From positions 1-18,947 of the forward strand of contig JAJXYU010000115.1 of the NCBI GenBank assembly GCA_021780395.1: 18,947 nt of DNA, in the 5' to 3' direction. Shown in pieces: positions 7,525-16,350 of the stretch. How positions within the stretch are numbered: the stretch's first letter is position 1; the number at the start of each line of letters is the position of its first letter. Position numbers and translations under genes: made by a program. The notes beneath the pieces are model-generated. The model was not told the DNA's origin, did no database searches, and worked only from the letters and a program-made list of their open reading frames with translations. This stretch comes from Pseudomonadota bacterium (GTDB lineage Bacteria; Pseudomonadota; Gammaproteobacteria; Steroidobacterales; Steroidobacteraceae).

Positions 7525-9573
7525 TCAGGACGCGGGATCGTAGCGCTCGACCCAGTCGATCATCCGCGTGGCCATGTCCTTCAGGAAGCTCGGTCGCGTG
7601 AACACGTGGTGCTGGTCCGGGTAGACGACGAGGCGCGCCGGCACGCCGAGGGTCCGCAGCGACTCGTACATCTGCTCGCCACCGACGATCGGCACGTTGA
7701 AGTCCTTGGTTCCACCCATGAACAAGGTCGGTGTATGGATCCGATCCGCGTGGAAGAACGGATAGGACACCTTGATCCACAGCGCCGGGTTCTGCCACGG
7801 CGCGCCGAGCTCGTTGAGATATTGCAGCACGTACTCGTCGCTGCCGAAGGTCGCAAGCTGATCGGCGCTGCCGGCGCCGCAGATCGCAACCTTGAAGCGC
7901 GTGGTGCGTGCGATCGTGGCATCGGTCAGGATGCCGCCGTAGCTCCACCCGCCGATCGCGAGCCGCTGCGGATCGGCGATCCCGCGCCGCACGAGCGCAT
8001 CGACGCCGGCCAGCAGGTCCTTGACCTCCTTGTCGCCCCAATCGGCGAAGATCGCCTTGGCGAACGCGATCCCGCGCCCGCTGCTGCCGCGGTAGTTGAC
8101 CTGCAGCACGACGTACCCGCGTGCCGCGAACATCTGCGGTTCGAACTGATAGCCGTCGAGCACGAACGAGTGCTCGTCCTGGCCGTTCGGTCCGCCATGG
8201 ATCCACAGCAGCAGCGGATAGCGACGTCCCGCGACGTATCCCGGCGGCTCGACGATCTCGCCGTGGATGCCGTGACCACCGCTCTTGAACGCGACGTCCT
8301 CGACCCTGCCGAGACGCAGTCCGGCGAGGAACGCGGCGTTCTGCCGGCTGAGGGGGCGCAGCCGCCCTCGATCGAGCGCGTAGACCCCCGTGAGGGTGTG
8401 ATCGTCCGTGTACAGCACCGCGGTGTGTCCCGCGGCATCGACCAGCGAGGTCACGACGTAGGGACCGGGCGACGTCAGGCGGTGGATCCGTCCGTTCGCC
8501 AGATCGATCATCGCCGGGTATTCGGTCCGATCGTCCTCGACCGTGATCTCGACGCCTTTGCCGTCAGGCGTGAACGCGTACGACATCACCGCGCGATCGA
8601 GCCCCGGCGCGAGCGCGCGCGCCGGTCCGCCGGCGACCGGCACCTCGTACAGGTGATCCTGCATGTACGCGTAGTACTTGAGCGCGAGTCCCTGGGTGAA
8701 CGCGATCCGCGAGCCGTCCGGACTCCATGCGAGATGCTGCTGGTTGGGCGCATAGGGGCGGATCAGTTCGCGCGGCCGCGCGCCGGGACGGGCGTCGATG
8801 AGCTCGATCGCCTCGCGCCCGTCGCGGTCGGCGCCGTGCTCGCGCGTACGCACGAACGCGATCGTGCGTCCGTCCGGCGACCACACCGGATCCGTGTCAT
8901 TGACACGGGCGCCCTGGGTGAGCGGCTCGAGGCGCCGGCTCGCGACGTCGAACAGGAACAGGTGCCAGGTGCGCCCCTCGCCGAGATAGCCGAGACCGTC
9001 GTCCTTGAAGTGCAGCGCGTCGATCACCACCGGCCTGCCCTGGCCGAGCGGATCGACGGGTTCCATCGACAGCACCAGCCGCTTGCCGTCGGGCGACCAC
9101 GCATAGCCGTCGATCTCCTGATCGACGTGGGTCACCGCGACCGCGTTGCCGCCGCGGCGATCGAGCAGCATCACCTGCACGCTCTTCGCGCCGGGCGGCT
9201 GCGCGAGGTACGCGAGGTAGCGTCCGTCCGGGCTCCAGCGTGGCGCCGAGGTCTCGGCGCCCGGTGCGGTCAACTCGAGCCGCTCGCGTCCATCCCAGCT
9301 CACCATCCAGATCGCGCTCAGGGGCTGATCGCTCGCCCGGTCGTTCGCGGTCACGACGTACGCGACCCAGTGGCCGTGCGGCGACACGCGCGGATCGCTG
9401 ACCGTGACCGCCCGATAGAAGTCATCCGGCTGGAGCGTTCGCCGCGTCGCCGCCGGTGTCCCGGCCCCCGCGACCCCGGCGGCGAGCGCGAGCGCGCCGA
9501 GCAGGAGCGATCCGCGGACGGTCCCGCGTCGCGGGGTCAGCCCCAAGCGCCGGTCATTCGCCACCGGGCGCAC
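7525..9573 (-). CDS. Secreted S9 family peptidase (prolyl oligopeptidase / acylaminoacyl-peptidase-like)
   Basis: A 682-residue two-domain serine peptidase. After an N-terminal signal peptide (RR at 15-16, hydrophobic core about 21-36) comes a beta-propeller with WSPDG-type repeats at about 113, 159, 231 and 283 (WSPDGR, WSPDGK, WSPDGR, WSPDGS). The C-terminal alpha/beta-hydrolase domain has LLLWIHGGP at 454-462, NYRGSSGRG, the nucleophile elbow GGWSYGG with Ser544, Asp624 in GTKDFNVP and His655 or His656 in YPDQHHVF. The family cleaves short peptides, often after proline or at blocked N-termini; this one should act in the periplasm. The start is a GTG at 9573, inside the end of the receptor gene (20-bp overlap); GTG 9564 is an alternative. 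The overlap implies co-transcription and coupling with the receptor. It ends 18 bp from the converging amidase gene. Confidence 0.92.
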   Translation of the reverse strand: MRPVANDRRLGLTPRRGTVRGSLLLGALALAAGVAGAGTPAATRRTLQPDDFYRAVTVSDPRVSPHGHWVAYVVTANDRASDQPLSAIWMVSWDGRERLELTAPGAETSAPRWSPDGRYLAYLAQPPGAKSVQVMLLDRRGGNAVAVTHVDQEIDGYAWSPDGKRLVLSMEPVDPLGQGRPVVIDALHFKDDGLGYLGEGRTWHLFLFDVASRRLEPLTQGARVNDTDPVWSPDGRTIAFVRTREHGADRDGREAIELIDARPGARPRELIRPYAPNQQHLAWSPDGSRIAFTQGLALKYYAYMQDHLYEVPVAGGPARALAPGLDRAVMSYAFTPDGKGVEITVEDDRTEYPAMIDLANGRIHRLTSPGPYVVTSLVDAAGHTAVLYTDDHTLTGVYALDRGRLRPLSRQNAAFLAGLRLGRVEDVAFKSGGHGIHGEIVEPPGYVAGRRYPLLLWIHGGPNGQDEHSFVLDGYQFEPQMFAARGYVVLQVNYRGSSGRGIAFAKAIFADWGDKEVKDLLAGVDALVRRGIADPQRLAIGGWSYGGILTDATIARTTRFKVAICGAGSADQLATFGSDEYVLQYLNELGAPWQNPALWIKVSYPFFHADRIHTPTLFMGGTKDFNVPIVGGEQMYESLRTLGVPARLVVYPDQHHVFTRPSFLKDMATRMIDWVERYDPAS

Positions 9574-12067
9574 CGCCCCATCGGTAGCTCACGCGCACGC
9601 CGAACACGCGCGGCTCGTTGCGGGTCTGCCGGAGGTCGAAGTTCCCCTCGTTCGTGTAGATCACCGCATTCTTGTTGGTGAGGTTGGTGACGTAGAACTC
9701 GGTCAGCCAATGCGAGTGCGTCTGTTGCAGGCCGATGCGCAGGTTCATGATCGAGTAGCCCGGTTGCAGCACGCGCGGCAGCCCATTGCTGCCTGAACTC
9801 TGCAGGTCGTTCCACATGTCGCCCTTGTGCGAGAGATCGTACTGCACGTACCAGTGCAGCGGGCTACCGCCCGGCAGCGGCCGTTCATAGCGCGCGTTCG
9901 CGCTGAAGCTGAAATACGGGTCGTACGGCAGGCGCTCTCCAGGCACGACCGCGAAGCTCGAATTCTGAAAGTTGTTGGTCTGCATCCTTGCGTCGTTGTA
10001 GCTCGCCGATGCGCCCAGGCTCAGGAACCGCGTCACGTTGTAGTTGACGTTGCTCTCCATGCCATAGACCCGCGCGTTGCCGACGTTCGCCGTGAAACTG
10101 CTCGACAAACAGACGTTCGGGTCGAAGACGAGCGTCTGCAGGCCCTTCCACGGCATGTAATAGACCGCGCCGTCCCACAGCAAATGATTGTCGAGCCACA
10201 TCGTCTTCCAGCCGAGCTCGTAATTCGTCAGCGTATCGGGTTGGTACTGCAACGGTGCGCCGTTGTTGGTGCAGGAAGCCGGCATGCCGCCGTTGGTGCC
10301 ACCGTCGCGGAACCCCTGCGCCCAGTCGGCGTAAAGCAATGCGTTGCGCGTCAGTTGGTAGCTGATGCCGACTTTGCTGTCCCACTTGTTCCCGGTCCCA
10401 CCCCCGTAGGCGCTCGGCGACTGCGGCGCATACCAGAAGCCGCCGTAGGTCGAGGTCAGGAAATGCGAATGGAAGTGGACCGTGCCCGCGTTGACATGGA
10501 GCTTCGGCGTGATGTCGAAGCTCAGATTGAGGTACTCCGTGACCTGCAGGTAGTCGGTGCGATCGTCGTAGCTGTACCAGTCGTCGGGCTGCGGCGGCAC
10601 CGCGCCCTGGTTGTAGTAGTACGCGGTCGCCGCCTGCCACGCCTCGCCCGAGGTCTGCAGGCCCGGCATGTGGTAGTAGTTCGAAGTCAGGTTCTTGGTC
10701 TTCTCCCAGTACGTGCCGACCAGCCAGTGGAAACGTCCGCCCGGCTTCGATTGCAGCCGCAGCTCGTCCGACCACCGGTAGGTGTTCGAGCGATAGTCGT
10801 AGTACTGGATCGGCGGGTTGCAGCCGCTGAAGCCGCTGCCGTTGACCGGATCGGTCGAACAGGTGAACGCCTGTTGCGTGATCGCGTTCGTCGACGCCGA
10901 CGGGTTGTACTGGTTCAAGTACTGCATGTACTCGGAGTACTCGTTGACCCAGCGATCGTTCTGCGCCCAGTACGTGCTCGCAAATACCAGATCGCCGATT
11001 CCGACGTCGCCGTCCAGGTGGAAATCGGCCATCTTCGCGTAGTACTGCTTGAACTCGGGGCCGAAGCGCACGACCGTGTTCGGCGGCAGCGGTCGCGCTG
11101 GTCCGTCGATCAGGTTGCCGTACAGGGGTTGCCCGGTCGCCGGCAGGATCGGATTCACCCCGCCGATCGTCGGCTCCTCGTCCCAGGCGCCATGGGTGAG
11201 CTGCCGCTGATACCCGTAGGTCAGCGTCGCCTTCCAGCCCGGCGCGAGCTTCTGACCGAACGCGATCCGGCCGCCGGTCACCCGCTCGACGTTGTAGTTC
11301 TTGCCCGCCCAGGCGGCGTTGTTCGACACGGACCCGTTCACCCAGGTCCGGGTGGTCAGCTGATTGGTGATGAATCCGCCATGATAATCGCTGAATGCGG
11401 ACAGGCGGATCGCCGACCATCCATCGACGATCGGCAGGTTCACGAATCCCTCGACGGTGCCGTTGTGCGTGCCGCCGTCGATCTTTCCGCCGTCGAGATC
11501 GATCCCGGCGCCGAACGCGTTCGGATCCGGCTTGTTGGTGATGAAGCGGAGCGCGCCCGCCATCGCGCCGGCGCCGAAGGTCGTGCCTTGCGGTCCGTTC
11601 AGGACTTCGATCCGCTGGATGTCGTACAGATGCAGATCCGGCGTCGACCCGTAGTAGTTCATCGACATGTCGTCGACGAGAAAGGCGGTGGTCGCCGCGG
11701 CCGCGTAGTTCGGGTTGCTGCCGTCGGATACGCCGCGCATCACGAAGGTCTGGGTGCCGGGACCCGCGCTCACGAACGAGATCGACGGCGTGCGGCTCGC
11801 GTAGTCCTCGAACTGCGAGATCGCGAGATTCTTCAAGTCCTTCCCGGTGAACACGTCGATGCTGATCGGCACCTTCTGCAGATTCTCCGCGCGCTTCTGC
11901 GCGGTCACGACGATCTCCTGCAGGGTCGAACCCTCCGACCCGGGCGAGGCCGCGTGCACCGCGGTCGCCGGGATCACCGCGCCACCGGACAGGACGCTCG
12001 CAATGGCGAGTGCGAGCTGCGGATAGGACCGTACCGCGGCCGCGGATCGAGTTTCGCGCGTTCGCAT
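9554..12067 (-). CDS. TonB-dependent outer-membrane receptor
   Basis: An 837-residue TonB-dependent receptor. A signal peptide ends near residue 40 (AVHAA). TLQEIVVTAQKR at 48-59 is the TonB-box-like start seen in many COG1629 receptors, followed by VPISIDVFTGKDL and the plug domain. This includes FVMRGVSDG, FLVDDMSMNYYG and IEVLNGPQGTTFGAGAMAGALRFITNKPD, which ends the plug. The remaining roughly 640 residues, rich in Tyr, Trp, Asn and Gly in alternating strands, form the 22-strand barrel. Such receptors take up siderophores, sugars, peptides or other large molecules using TonB energy; there is no specific substrate signature. The last strand reads FGVRVSYRWGG plus a short tail, so the protein does not end on an aromatic residue. 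The ATG is preceded by GGGGGA at 7 bp. The downstream S9 peptidase overlaps by 20 bp and suggests a peptide-type ligand. Confidence 0.95.
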   Translation of the reverse strand: MRTRETRSAAAVRSYPQLALAIASVLSGGAVIPATAVHAASPGSEGSTLQEIVVTAQKRAENLQKVPISIDVFTGKDLKNLAISQFEDYASRTPSISFVSAGPGTQTFVMRGVSDGSNPNYAAAATTAFLVDDMSMNYYGSTPDLHLYDIQRIEVLNGPQGTTFGAGAMAGALRFITNKPDPNAFGAGIDLDGGKIDGGTHNGTVEGFVNLPIVDGWSAIRLSAFSDYHGGFITNQLTTRTWVNGSVSNNAAWAGKNYNVERVTGGRIAFGQKLAPGWKATLTYGYQRQLTHGAWDEEPTIGGVNPILPATGQPLYGNLIDGPARPLPPNTVVRFGPEFKQYYAKMADFHLDGDVGIGDLVFASTYWAQNDRWVNEYSEYMQYLNQYNPSASTNAITQQAFTCSTDPVNGSGFSGCNPPIQYYDYRSNTYRWSDELRLQSKPGGRFHWLVGTYWEKTKNLTSNYYHMPGLQTSGEAWQAATAYYYNQGAVPPQPDDWYSYDDRTDYLQVTEYLNLSFDITPKLHVNAGTVHFHSHFLTSTYGGFWYAPQSPSAYGGGTGNKWDSKVGISYQLTRNALLYADWAQGFRDGGTNGGMPASCTNNGAPLQYQPDTLTNYELGWKTMWLDNHLLWDGAVYYMPWKGLQTLVFDPNVCLSSSFTANVGNARVYGMESNVNYNVTRFLSLGASASYNDARMQTNNFQNSSFAVVPGERLPYDPYFSFSANARYERPLPGGSPLHWYVQYDLSHKGDMWNDLQSSGSNGLPRVLQPGYSIMNLRIGLQQTHSHWLTEFYVTNLTNKNAVIYTNEGNFDLRQTRNEPRVFGVRVSYRWGGAPGGE

Positions 12068-12223
12068 CGTGTCATCCCCCGTTCGTTGTTCGCCCGACGG
12101 GTCGCGCCGGGCGTCGATCGGTCGATGGTCCTACCCTTCGCGGCATTTTGTCAACGCGGATCGCGGTCGGCGTTCGTTTATCGCACGCACTCGCGCATCG
12201 CGAGCGCCACGAACGCGCCGGGA
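12068..12223 (-). promoter_or_regulatory. Intergenic region with a candidate promoter for the receptor gene
   Basis: This 156-bp gap splits the minus-strand gene run. A perfect -35 hexamer TTGACA reads at 12154-12149, followed after 15 bp by TAGGAC (12133-12128) as a poor -10 box. This would give a leader of about 50 nt before the receptor ATG, with Shine-Dalgarno GGGGGA just upstream of the start. A 6-bp stem with a 3-nt loop (12190-12204) lies about 20 nt after the sulfotransferase stop; it has no T tract, so it is at best a weak terminator. The receptor and S9 genes may therefore form their own transcription unit. Confidence 0.45.
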
Positions 12224-14239
12224 TCATTCCTCGCGTTCGAAGCGATCGAGGCAATCGCCGAGTGCGCGCCGCAGCGGATCGAGCGCGGACGCGAAGTGCT
12301 TCCAGTAACCGACGCCGGACGAATACAAGGGCTGTCGCACCTGCTCGGCGCTCGCGGTGCGCACCGCGCGCTTCGTTTCGTGGAACGCGAGGCAGGCGGG
12401 CTCGAACTCGAGGCCGCAATGCGCGAGCAGGCGGCGTATCTGCCGCTCAGGATCCCGCACCAGGTGCTCGTAGCGCAGCTGCAGGACCTTCCCCGGCAGC
12501 ACCGCGTCCCAGTGATCCATCAGGTCGAGGTAACAGCGGTAATAGCGGCCGAGATCCTCGAGGTCGTAACTGAACGACTGACCCTCGGCGAAGTGCTGCT
12601 TGAACGTGCTGAAGCAGGCGTCCATCGGATGCCGGCGCACGTCGATGATCGTCGCTTGCGGCAGGATGCAATGAATGAGCCCGACGTGGCTGAAGTTGTT
12701 CGGCATCTTGTCGATGAACCGCGGCGCGCCGGACCGCAACGGGCGCGTCTCCTCGACGTAGCGGCGGCCCAGTTCCGCGAAGCGCCCGGCCGGCACCGCG
12801 CGCACGACCTCGGGGTACGCGTCGTGCGCCTCGTCCGAGTGGTCGAACTCGCGCACGATCGTCAACACGTTCGGCAGCTCGAAGGTCCCCTCGACCGCCG
12901 AATGGCTCGCGAGGATCTGCTCGACGAGCGTCGAGCCCGAGCGCGGCAGGCCGACGATGAAGATCGGCGCGGGATCCTCGAATCCCGCGCCGGCACGCCC
13001 GGCGAGGAACGCGGCGTCGAAGCACTCGCGCACCCGGCGCGTCTTGGCCTCGAACACCCGGATGTCGTACGCGATCGTCTTGCGCCGCCGGCGATTGCCG
13101 GACGCATAGTGTTCGAACGCGGTCGCGTACTCGCGCCGGTGTTCGAACGCGCGCCCGAGCGCGAAGCGCAGATGCGCCTGGTCGACGTCGTCGCCATCGT
13201 CCCGGAGCAAGGCCTGCATCGCCGCGATCTCGGCATCGCTGAACACGTAGGTCTTGAGGTCCGCGAGCGCCCAGTATACCTCGCCCATCGCCGGCGCCCG
13301 CGCGAGGCATTCCCGATACGCCGCCTCGCACGCCGGCCGGTTCCCCAAGGTCTTGTGCAGATGGCCGATCGACAGCCGCAGGCGCACCTCGCCGGGGTTC
13401 AGCCGCGCCGCCTCCTCGAACGCGGCGAGCGCCTCGGGCTGGCGCATCATCCGCGTGTACACGTTGCCGAGCTGCACCCAGTTCTTCGGGTTCTCCGGTT
13501 CGATCAGCAGCAGGCGCCGCAGCGAGCGCTCGGCATCGCTCAGGCGCCCGAGGTCGACGAGCGCCTGCGCCGTCCCGCGCATGACGAGGGGCAGGTGCGG
13601 CGATTGCTTCGTCGCGTGCTGCAGGAGTCGCAACGCATCGGCCGCGCGGCCCGCGGCGAGCGCGACCGCGGCCAGGCCGCAGACCGCGCCGACGTGGCCC
13701 GGGTCGCCCGCGAGGATCTCGCGAAAGATCCGCTCGGCGCGACGCCGATCCTCGGCCGCGAGCGCCGCACTAGCCTCGTCGATGCGCCGCGCCTGCGGAT
13801 CGCACTGTCGCGCGCGTTCGTACGCGCCGCGCGCCTCCGGGTATCGCCCGAGGTCGACCCAGGTGTCGCCGTAGACGCGCCACGCCGCCTCGAATGCCGG
13901 TGCCGCCGCGAGCACCTGCCGCAATTCCCGCTGCGCGAGATCGCAGCGCCCCGCGACCCGATGGGCGCGCGCGAGATCGGTTCGCGCCGCCCAGAATCGC
14001 GGCGCGGCGGCGACGACCCGCTCGAGCGGATCGATCGCCTCGTTCGTCCGGTCTTGGTCGAGCAAGGCGGCGCCGAGGATCCACAGGCTCTGCAGGTCGT
14101 CGGGCGCCGTCGCCTGGATCGCGCGGGCCTCGGCCTCGGCGGTCCGAGCCTGGCCGAGGCGCAGTGCCGCGAGCGCCCGCATCCGCGCCTCCCGGATCCC
14201 GGCGGACGACGGCTCCTCGATGCGATCGCGGCCGGGCAT
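12224..14239 (-). CDS. TPR-repeat protein fused to a C-terminal sulfotransferase domain
   Basis: A 671-residue fusion. Residues about 15-330 are tandem TPR helices (for example AIDPLERVVAAAPRFWAARTDL, AERSLRRLLLIEPENPKNWV and ALAAFEEAARLNPGEVRLRL). From about 425 comes a sulfotransferase domain: IFIVGLPRSGSTLVEQILA contains the 5'-phosphosulfate loop (PRSGST near 432-437), and DVRRHPMDACFSTF near 533-546 matches the 3'-phosphate-binding segment for PAPS. The domain resembles the Sulfotransfer_3/tyrosylprotein-sulfotransferase type and would move sulfate from PAPS to a hydroxyl group; the acceptor is unknown and the TPR part may recruit it. No signal peptide or membrane segment is seen. The ATG at 14239 was chosen; a GTG directly before it (14242) is possible. 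It starts only 4-7 bp after the molybdoenzyme stop, so the two are probably co-transcribed. Confidence 0.9.
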   Translation of the reverse strand: MPGRDRIEEPSSAGIREARMRALAALRLGQARTAEAEARAIQATAPDDLQSLWILGAALLDQDRTNEAIDPLERVVAAAPRFWAARTDLARAHRVAGRCDLAQRELRQVLAAAPAFEAAWRVYGDTWVDLGRYPEARGAYERARQCDPQARRIDEASAALAAEDRRRAERIFREILAGDPGHVGAVCGLAAVALAAGRAADALRLLQHATKQSPHLPLVMRGTAQALVDLGRLSDAERSLRRLLLIEPENPKNWVQLGNVYTRMMRQPEALAAFEEAARLNPGEVRLRLSIGHLHKTLGNRPACEAAYRECLARAPAMGEVYWALADLKTYVFSDAEIAAMQALLRDDGDDVDQAHLRFALGRAFEHRREYATAFEHYASGNRRRRKTIAYDIRVFEAKTRRVRECFDAAFLAGRAGAGFEDPAPIFIVGLPRSGSTLVEQILASHSAVEGTFELPNVLTIVREFDHSDEAHDAYPEVVRAVPAGRFAELGRRYVEETRPLRSGAPRFIDKMPNNFSHVGLIHCILPQATIIDVRRHPMDACFSTFKQHFAEGQSFSYDLEDLGRYYRCYLDLMDHWDAVLPGKVLQLRYEHLVRDPERQIRRLLAHCGLEFEPACLAFHETKRAVRTASAEQVRQPLYSSGVGYWKHFASALDPLRRALGDCLDRFEREE

Positions 14240-14246
14240 CACCCGG

Positions 14247-16268
14247 TCATCCAGCCCACGCCGTCACTTCGAGCCAGGTGCTTTGGTACGTCGCCCCGTC
14301 CCCGAAGTCCGAATAGCGATCCGCGCACAGCAGGTTCACGGTGCCGAACACCGTCTCGTCGTCACCGCGTTGGCCCGGCACGAACGCGATGCCCGGCGGA
14401 ACGTCGTCGCTCACCTGCAGCACCAGGCCGACGCTCGCGCGATCGTTCGCCGCGCGCACGCGCTGCCCGTCGCGCAGATCGCGCGCCCGCGCCTCCACCG
14501 GGTGCAGCACGCAGACCGGCGAACCCTCGCGCATGCGCAAGGACGCGACGCCGGCATACACGCTGTGCGGCTGGAAGAAGCCGGGTCCGGTGAGCAGTCG
14601 CAGCGGCCAGCGGCCCGCATCCCGCGTCTCCTCGAGGTCCGGATGCCAATCGGGCATCGGCGGCAATCCCTCGTCGGCGAGCGACTGCGAATAGAACTCC
14701 AGCTTGCCGGACGGCGTCCGGAACGACTGCTCGCCGACGGGCGCGATGCGGATCGGCCGGCCGGCGAGCACCGTGTCCGGGTCGAGCGCGCTTGCGCCCG
14801 GAACGCCGCGGAGCATCTCCCGCAGGATCTCGCGCTCGGTCAGGCGAAAGGCCGGATCCGTGAGCCCCATGCGCGCCGCGAGCGCTTGCGCGACCCAGAG
14901 ATTCGAGCGCGCCCCGCCGGGCGCCGCCGCCGCACGCGCACCGTACTGGACGTAGTAGGAACCGTAGGACCGGTACAGGTCCTCGGTCTCGAGGTACAGC
15001 GCGGCCGGCAACACGAAGTCGGCATGGCGCGCGGTGATCGACAGAAACGGATCGTGGACCACCGTGAACAGGTCCTCGCGGCGGAGCGCCTCGCGCACCT
15101 TGCCGGCATCGGGGCAGGTCACCGCCGGGTTGTTCGCCGCGACGAACAACGCGCGGATCGGCGGATCCTCCAGCTCGAGCAGCGCGCGCCCGAGTTGGGA
15201 ATGATTGATGCGGCGGGTATCGGCCGGACCGGAGGGCGCGTTCACGACGGCCGTGTCGAGATCGAGGAAGTTCCCGGTGAACAACAGCGCGCCGCCGCCC
15301 GGGCGCGCGTAGGCGCCGGTGACGCCCGGCAGCAGCGCGACCGCGCGCACCGCCTGACCGCCTTGCGCAAGGCGCGACATCCCGGTGCCGAGCCGGATGA
15401 ACGGTGCGCGCGAGTTCCCGTAGAGCACCGCGAGACGCTCGACGTCCGCCGCCGCGAGACCGGTGATCGCCGCGACCCGGTCGGGCTCGAAGCGCGGCAG
15501 GACCTCGGCTTCCAGGCGCTCGAACCCGAGCGTCCGCTCGGCGAGGTAGCGCCGATCGCAGAGCCCGTCGCGAACGAGCACGTGCATCACGCCGAGCGCC
15601 AGCGCCGCATCGGTGCCGATCCGGATCGGCAGGTGCCAGTCGGCGAGCTTCGCGGTACGGCTGCGCCGCGGCTCGACGACGACGACCTGCAGCCCGCGCG
15701 GGCGCTCCGCGGCGATCTTCGCCCAGAAATGCACGTTGGTCGTGACCAGATCGCAGCCCCACGATACCAACAGGTCGGAATGCACGATCGACTCCGGGTC
15801 GGCGCCGCCGATCGGGCCGAGCGTCGCGTGCCACGCCGCCGCGGCGCAGCTGTCGCACACGGTTCCCGCCTCGAGGCGGCTCGCCCCGAGCGCATGGAAC
15901 AGGCCGTTCACGAGGCCGCGGTTCATGATCCCGCCGTGCGCGCTGTACGCATAGCCGAGGAGCGCGAGCGGCCCCGACTCGTCGATGATCGCGCGCCACC
16001 GCGCCGCGATCGCATCGAGCGCCTCGTCCCAGCCGACCGGCGTGAACCGGGCGGCGCCCTTGGGCCCGATGCGTCGCAGCGGCGTGGTCAGCCGTTCCGG
16101 TGATAGGACGAGTTCGGTGTCGTGGTGGGTCTTGCCGCAGGCGAAACCGGCCGTGAACGGGTGATCCGGGTCACCGCGGACGCGCTGGATCCGACCCTCC
16201 TCGACGTCGACCCACAACGAGCATTGATCGGGGCAGTCATGTGCGCAAACGCTGCGGATCGTCGCCAT
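14247..16268 (-). CDS. Cytoplasmic molybdopterin oxidoreductase (DMSO reductase superfamily, formate dehydrogenase-like)
   Basis: A 673-residue molybdopterin-dinucleotide enzyme. Near the N-terminus Cys8, Cys12, Cys16 and Cys44 (VCAHDCPDQCSLWV and GFACGK) form the C-x3-C-x3-C-x27-C ligand set for one 4Fe-4S cluster. RLTTPLRRIGPKG at 59-71 and a long molybdopterin-binding core follow, then the C-terminal dinucleotide-binding domain (about 560-673, with VCVLHPVEARARDL and GQRVRAANDRASV). There is no Tat signal, so it should stay in the cytoplasm. COG0243 relatives oxidise or reduce small molecules such as formate, sulfoxides or sulfur oxyanions; the substrate is unknown. The region that normally supplies the molybdenum ligand reads GTVCDSCAAAAWHATLG (136-151, AT-G loop), without the U/C-H-G of formate dehydrogenases. 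The ATG at 16268 was chosen; a GTG precedes it. It is divergent from soxB and followed closely by the sulfotransferase. Confidence 0.88.
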   Translation of the reverse strand: MATIRSVCAHDCPDQCSLWVDVEEGRIQRVRGDPDHPFTAGFACGKTHHDTELVLSPERLTTPLRRIGPKGAARFTPVGWDEALDAIAARWRAIIDESGPLALLGYAYSAHGGIMNRGLVNGLFHALGASRLEAGTVCDSCAAAAWHATLGPIGGADPESIVHSDLLVSWGCDLVTTNVHFWAKIAAERPRGLQVVVVEPRRSRTAKLADWHLPIRIGTDAALALGVMHVLVRDGLCDRRYLAERTLGFERLEAEVLPRFEPDRVAAITGLAAADVERLAVLYGNSRAPFIRLGTGMSRLAQGGQAVRAVALLPGVTGAYARPGGGALLFTGNFLDLDTAVVNAPSGPADTRRINHSQLGRALLELEDPPIRALFVAANNPAVTCPDAGKVREALRREDLFTVVHDPFLSITARHADFVLPAALYLETEDLYRSYGSYYVQYGARAAAAPGGARSNLWVAQALAARMGLTDPAFRLTEREILREMLRGVPGASALDPDTVLAGRPIRIAPVGEQSFRTPSGKLEFYSQSLADEGLPPMPDWHPDLEETRDAGRWPLRLLTGPGFFQPHSVYAGVASLRMREGSPVCVLHPVEARARDLRDGQRVRAANDRASVGLVLQVSDDVPPGIAFVPGQRGDDETVFGTVNLLCADRYSDFGDGATYQSTWLEVTAWAG

Positions 16269-16311
16269 CACCGGAGTCTACCCGCCAGCGGGAAGCACCG
16301 CCAAACGCACG

Positions 16312-16350
16312 CCGCCGAGCGTCGGCGGTGGCGGCGCCGACGCTCGGCGG
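16312..16350. repeat. Perfect 16-bp inverted repeat with 7-bp loop
   Basis: The left arm at 16312-16327 (CCGCCGAGCGTCGGCG) is exactly complementary to the right arm at 16335-16350 (CGCCGACGCTCGGCGG), with GTGGCGG as loop. It would form a very stable hairpin in DNA or RNA, or act as a dyad for a dimeric regulator. There is no T tract on either side and it lies upstream of both genes, so it is not an ordinary terminator. It overlaps the 22-bp tandem duplication. Confidence 0.85.

Noticed and set aside
12190..12204. Six-base-pair hairpin after the sulfotransferase gene as an intrinsic terminator
   Set aside because: No T-rich tail follows on the minus strand; kept only as a remark in the intergenic entry.
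9827..14593. A 1588-codon open frame on the plus strand, opposite the receptor, sulfotransferase and molybdoenzyme genes
   Set aside because: It crosses three well-supported genes on the other strand, is rich in Arg/Val/Glu/His without any recognisable domain, and is what high-GC codon bias produces antisense to real genes.
14220..16103. A 627-codon plus-strand frame opposite the molybdoenzyme gene
   Set aside because: Same antisense artefact: arginine-rich, no motifs, no Shine-Dalgarno, and the minus-strand molybdoenzyme has intact family motifs throughout.
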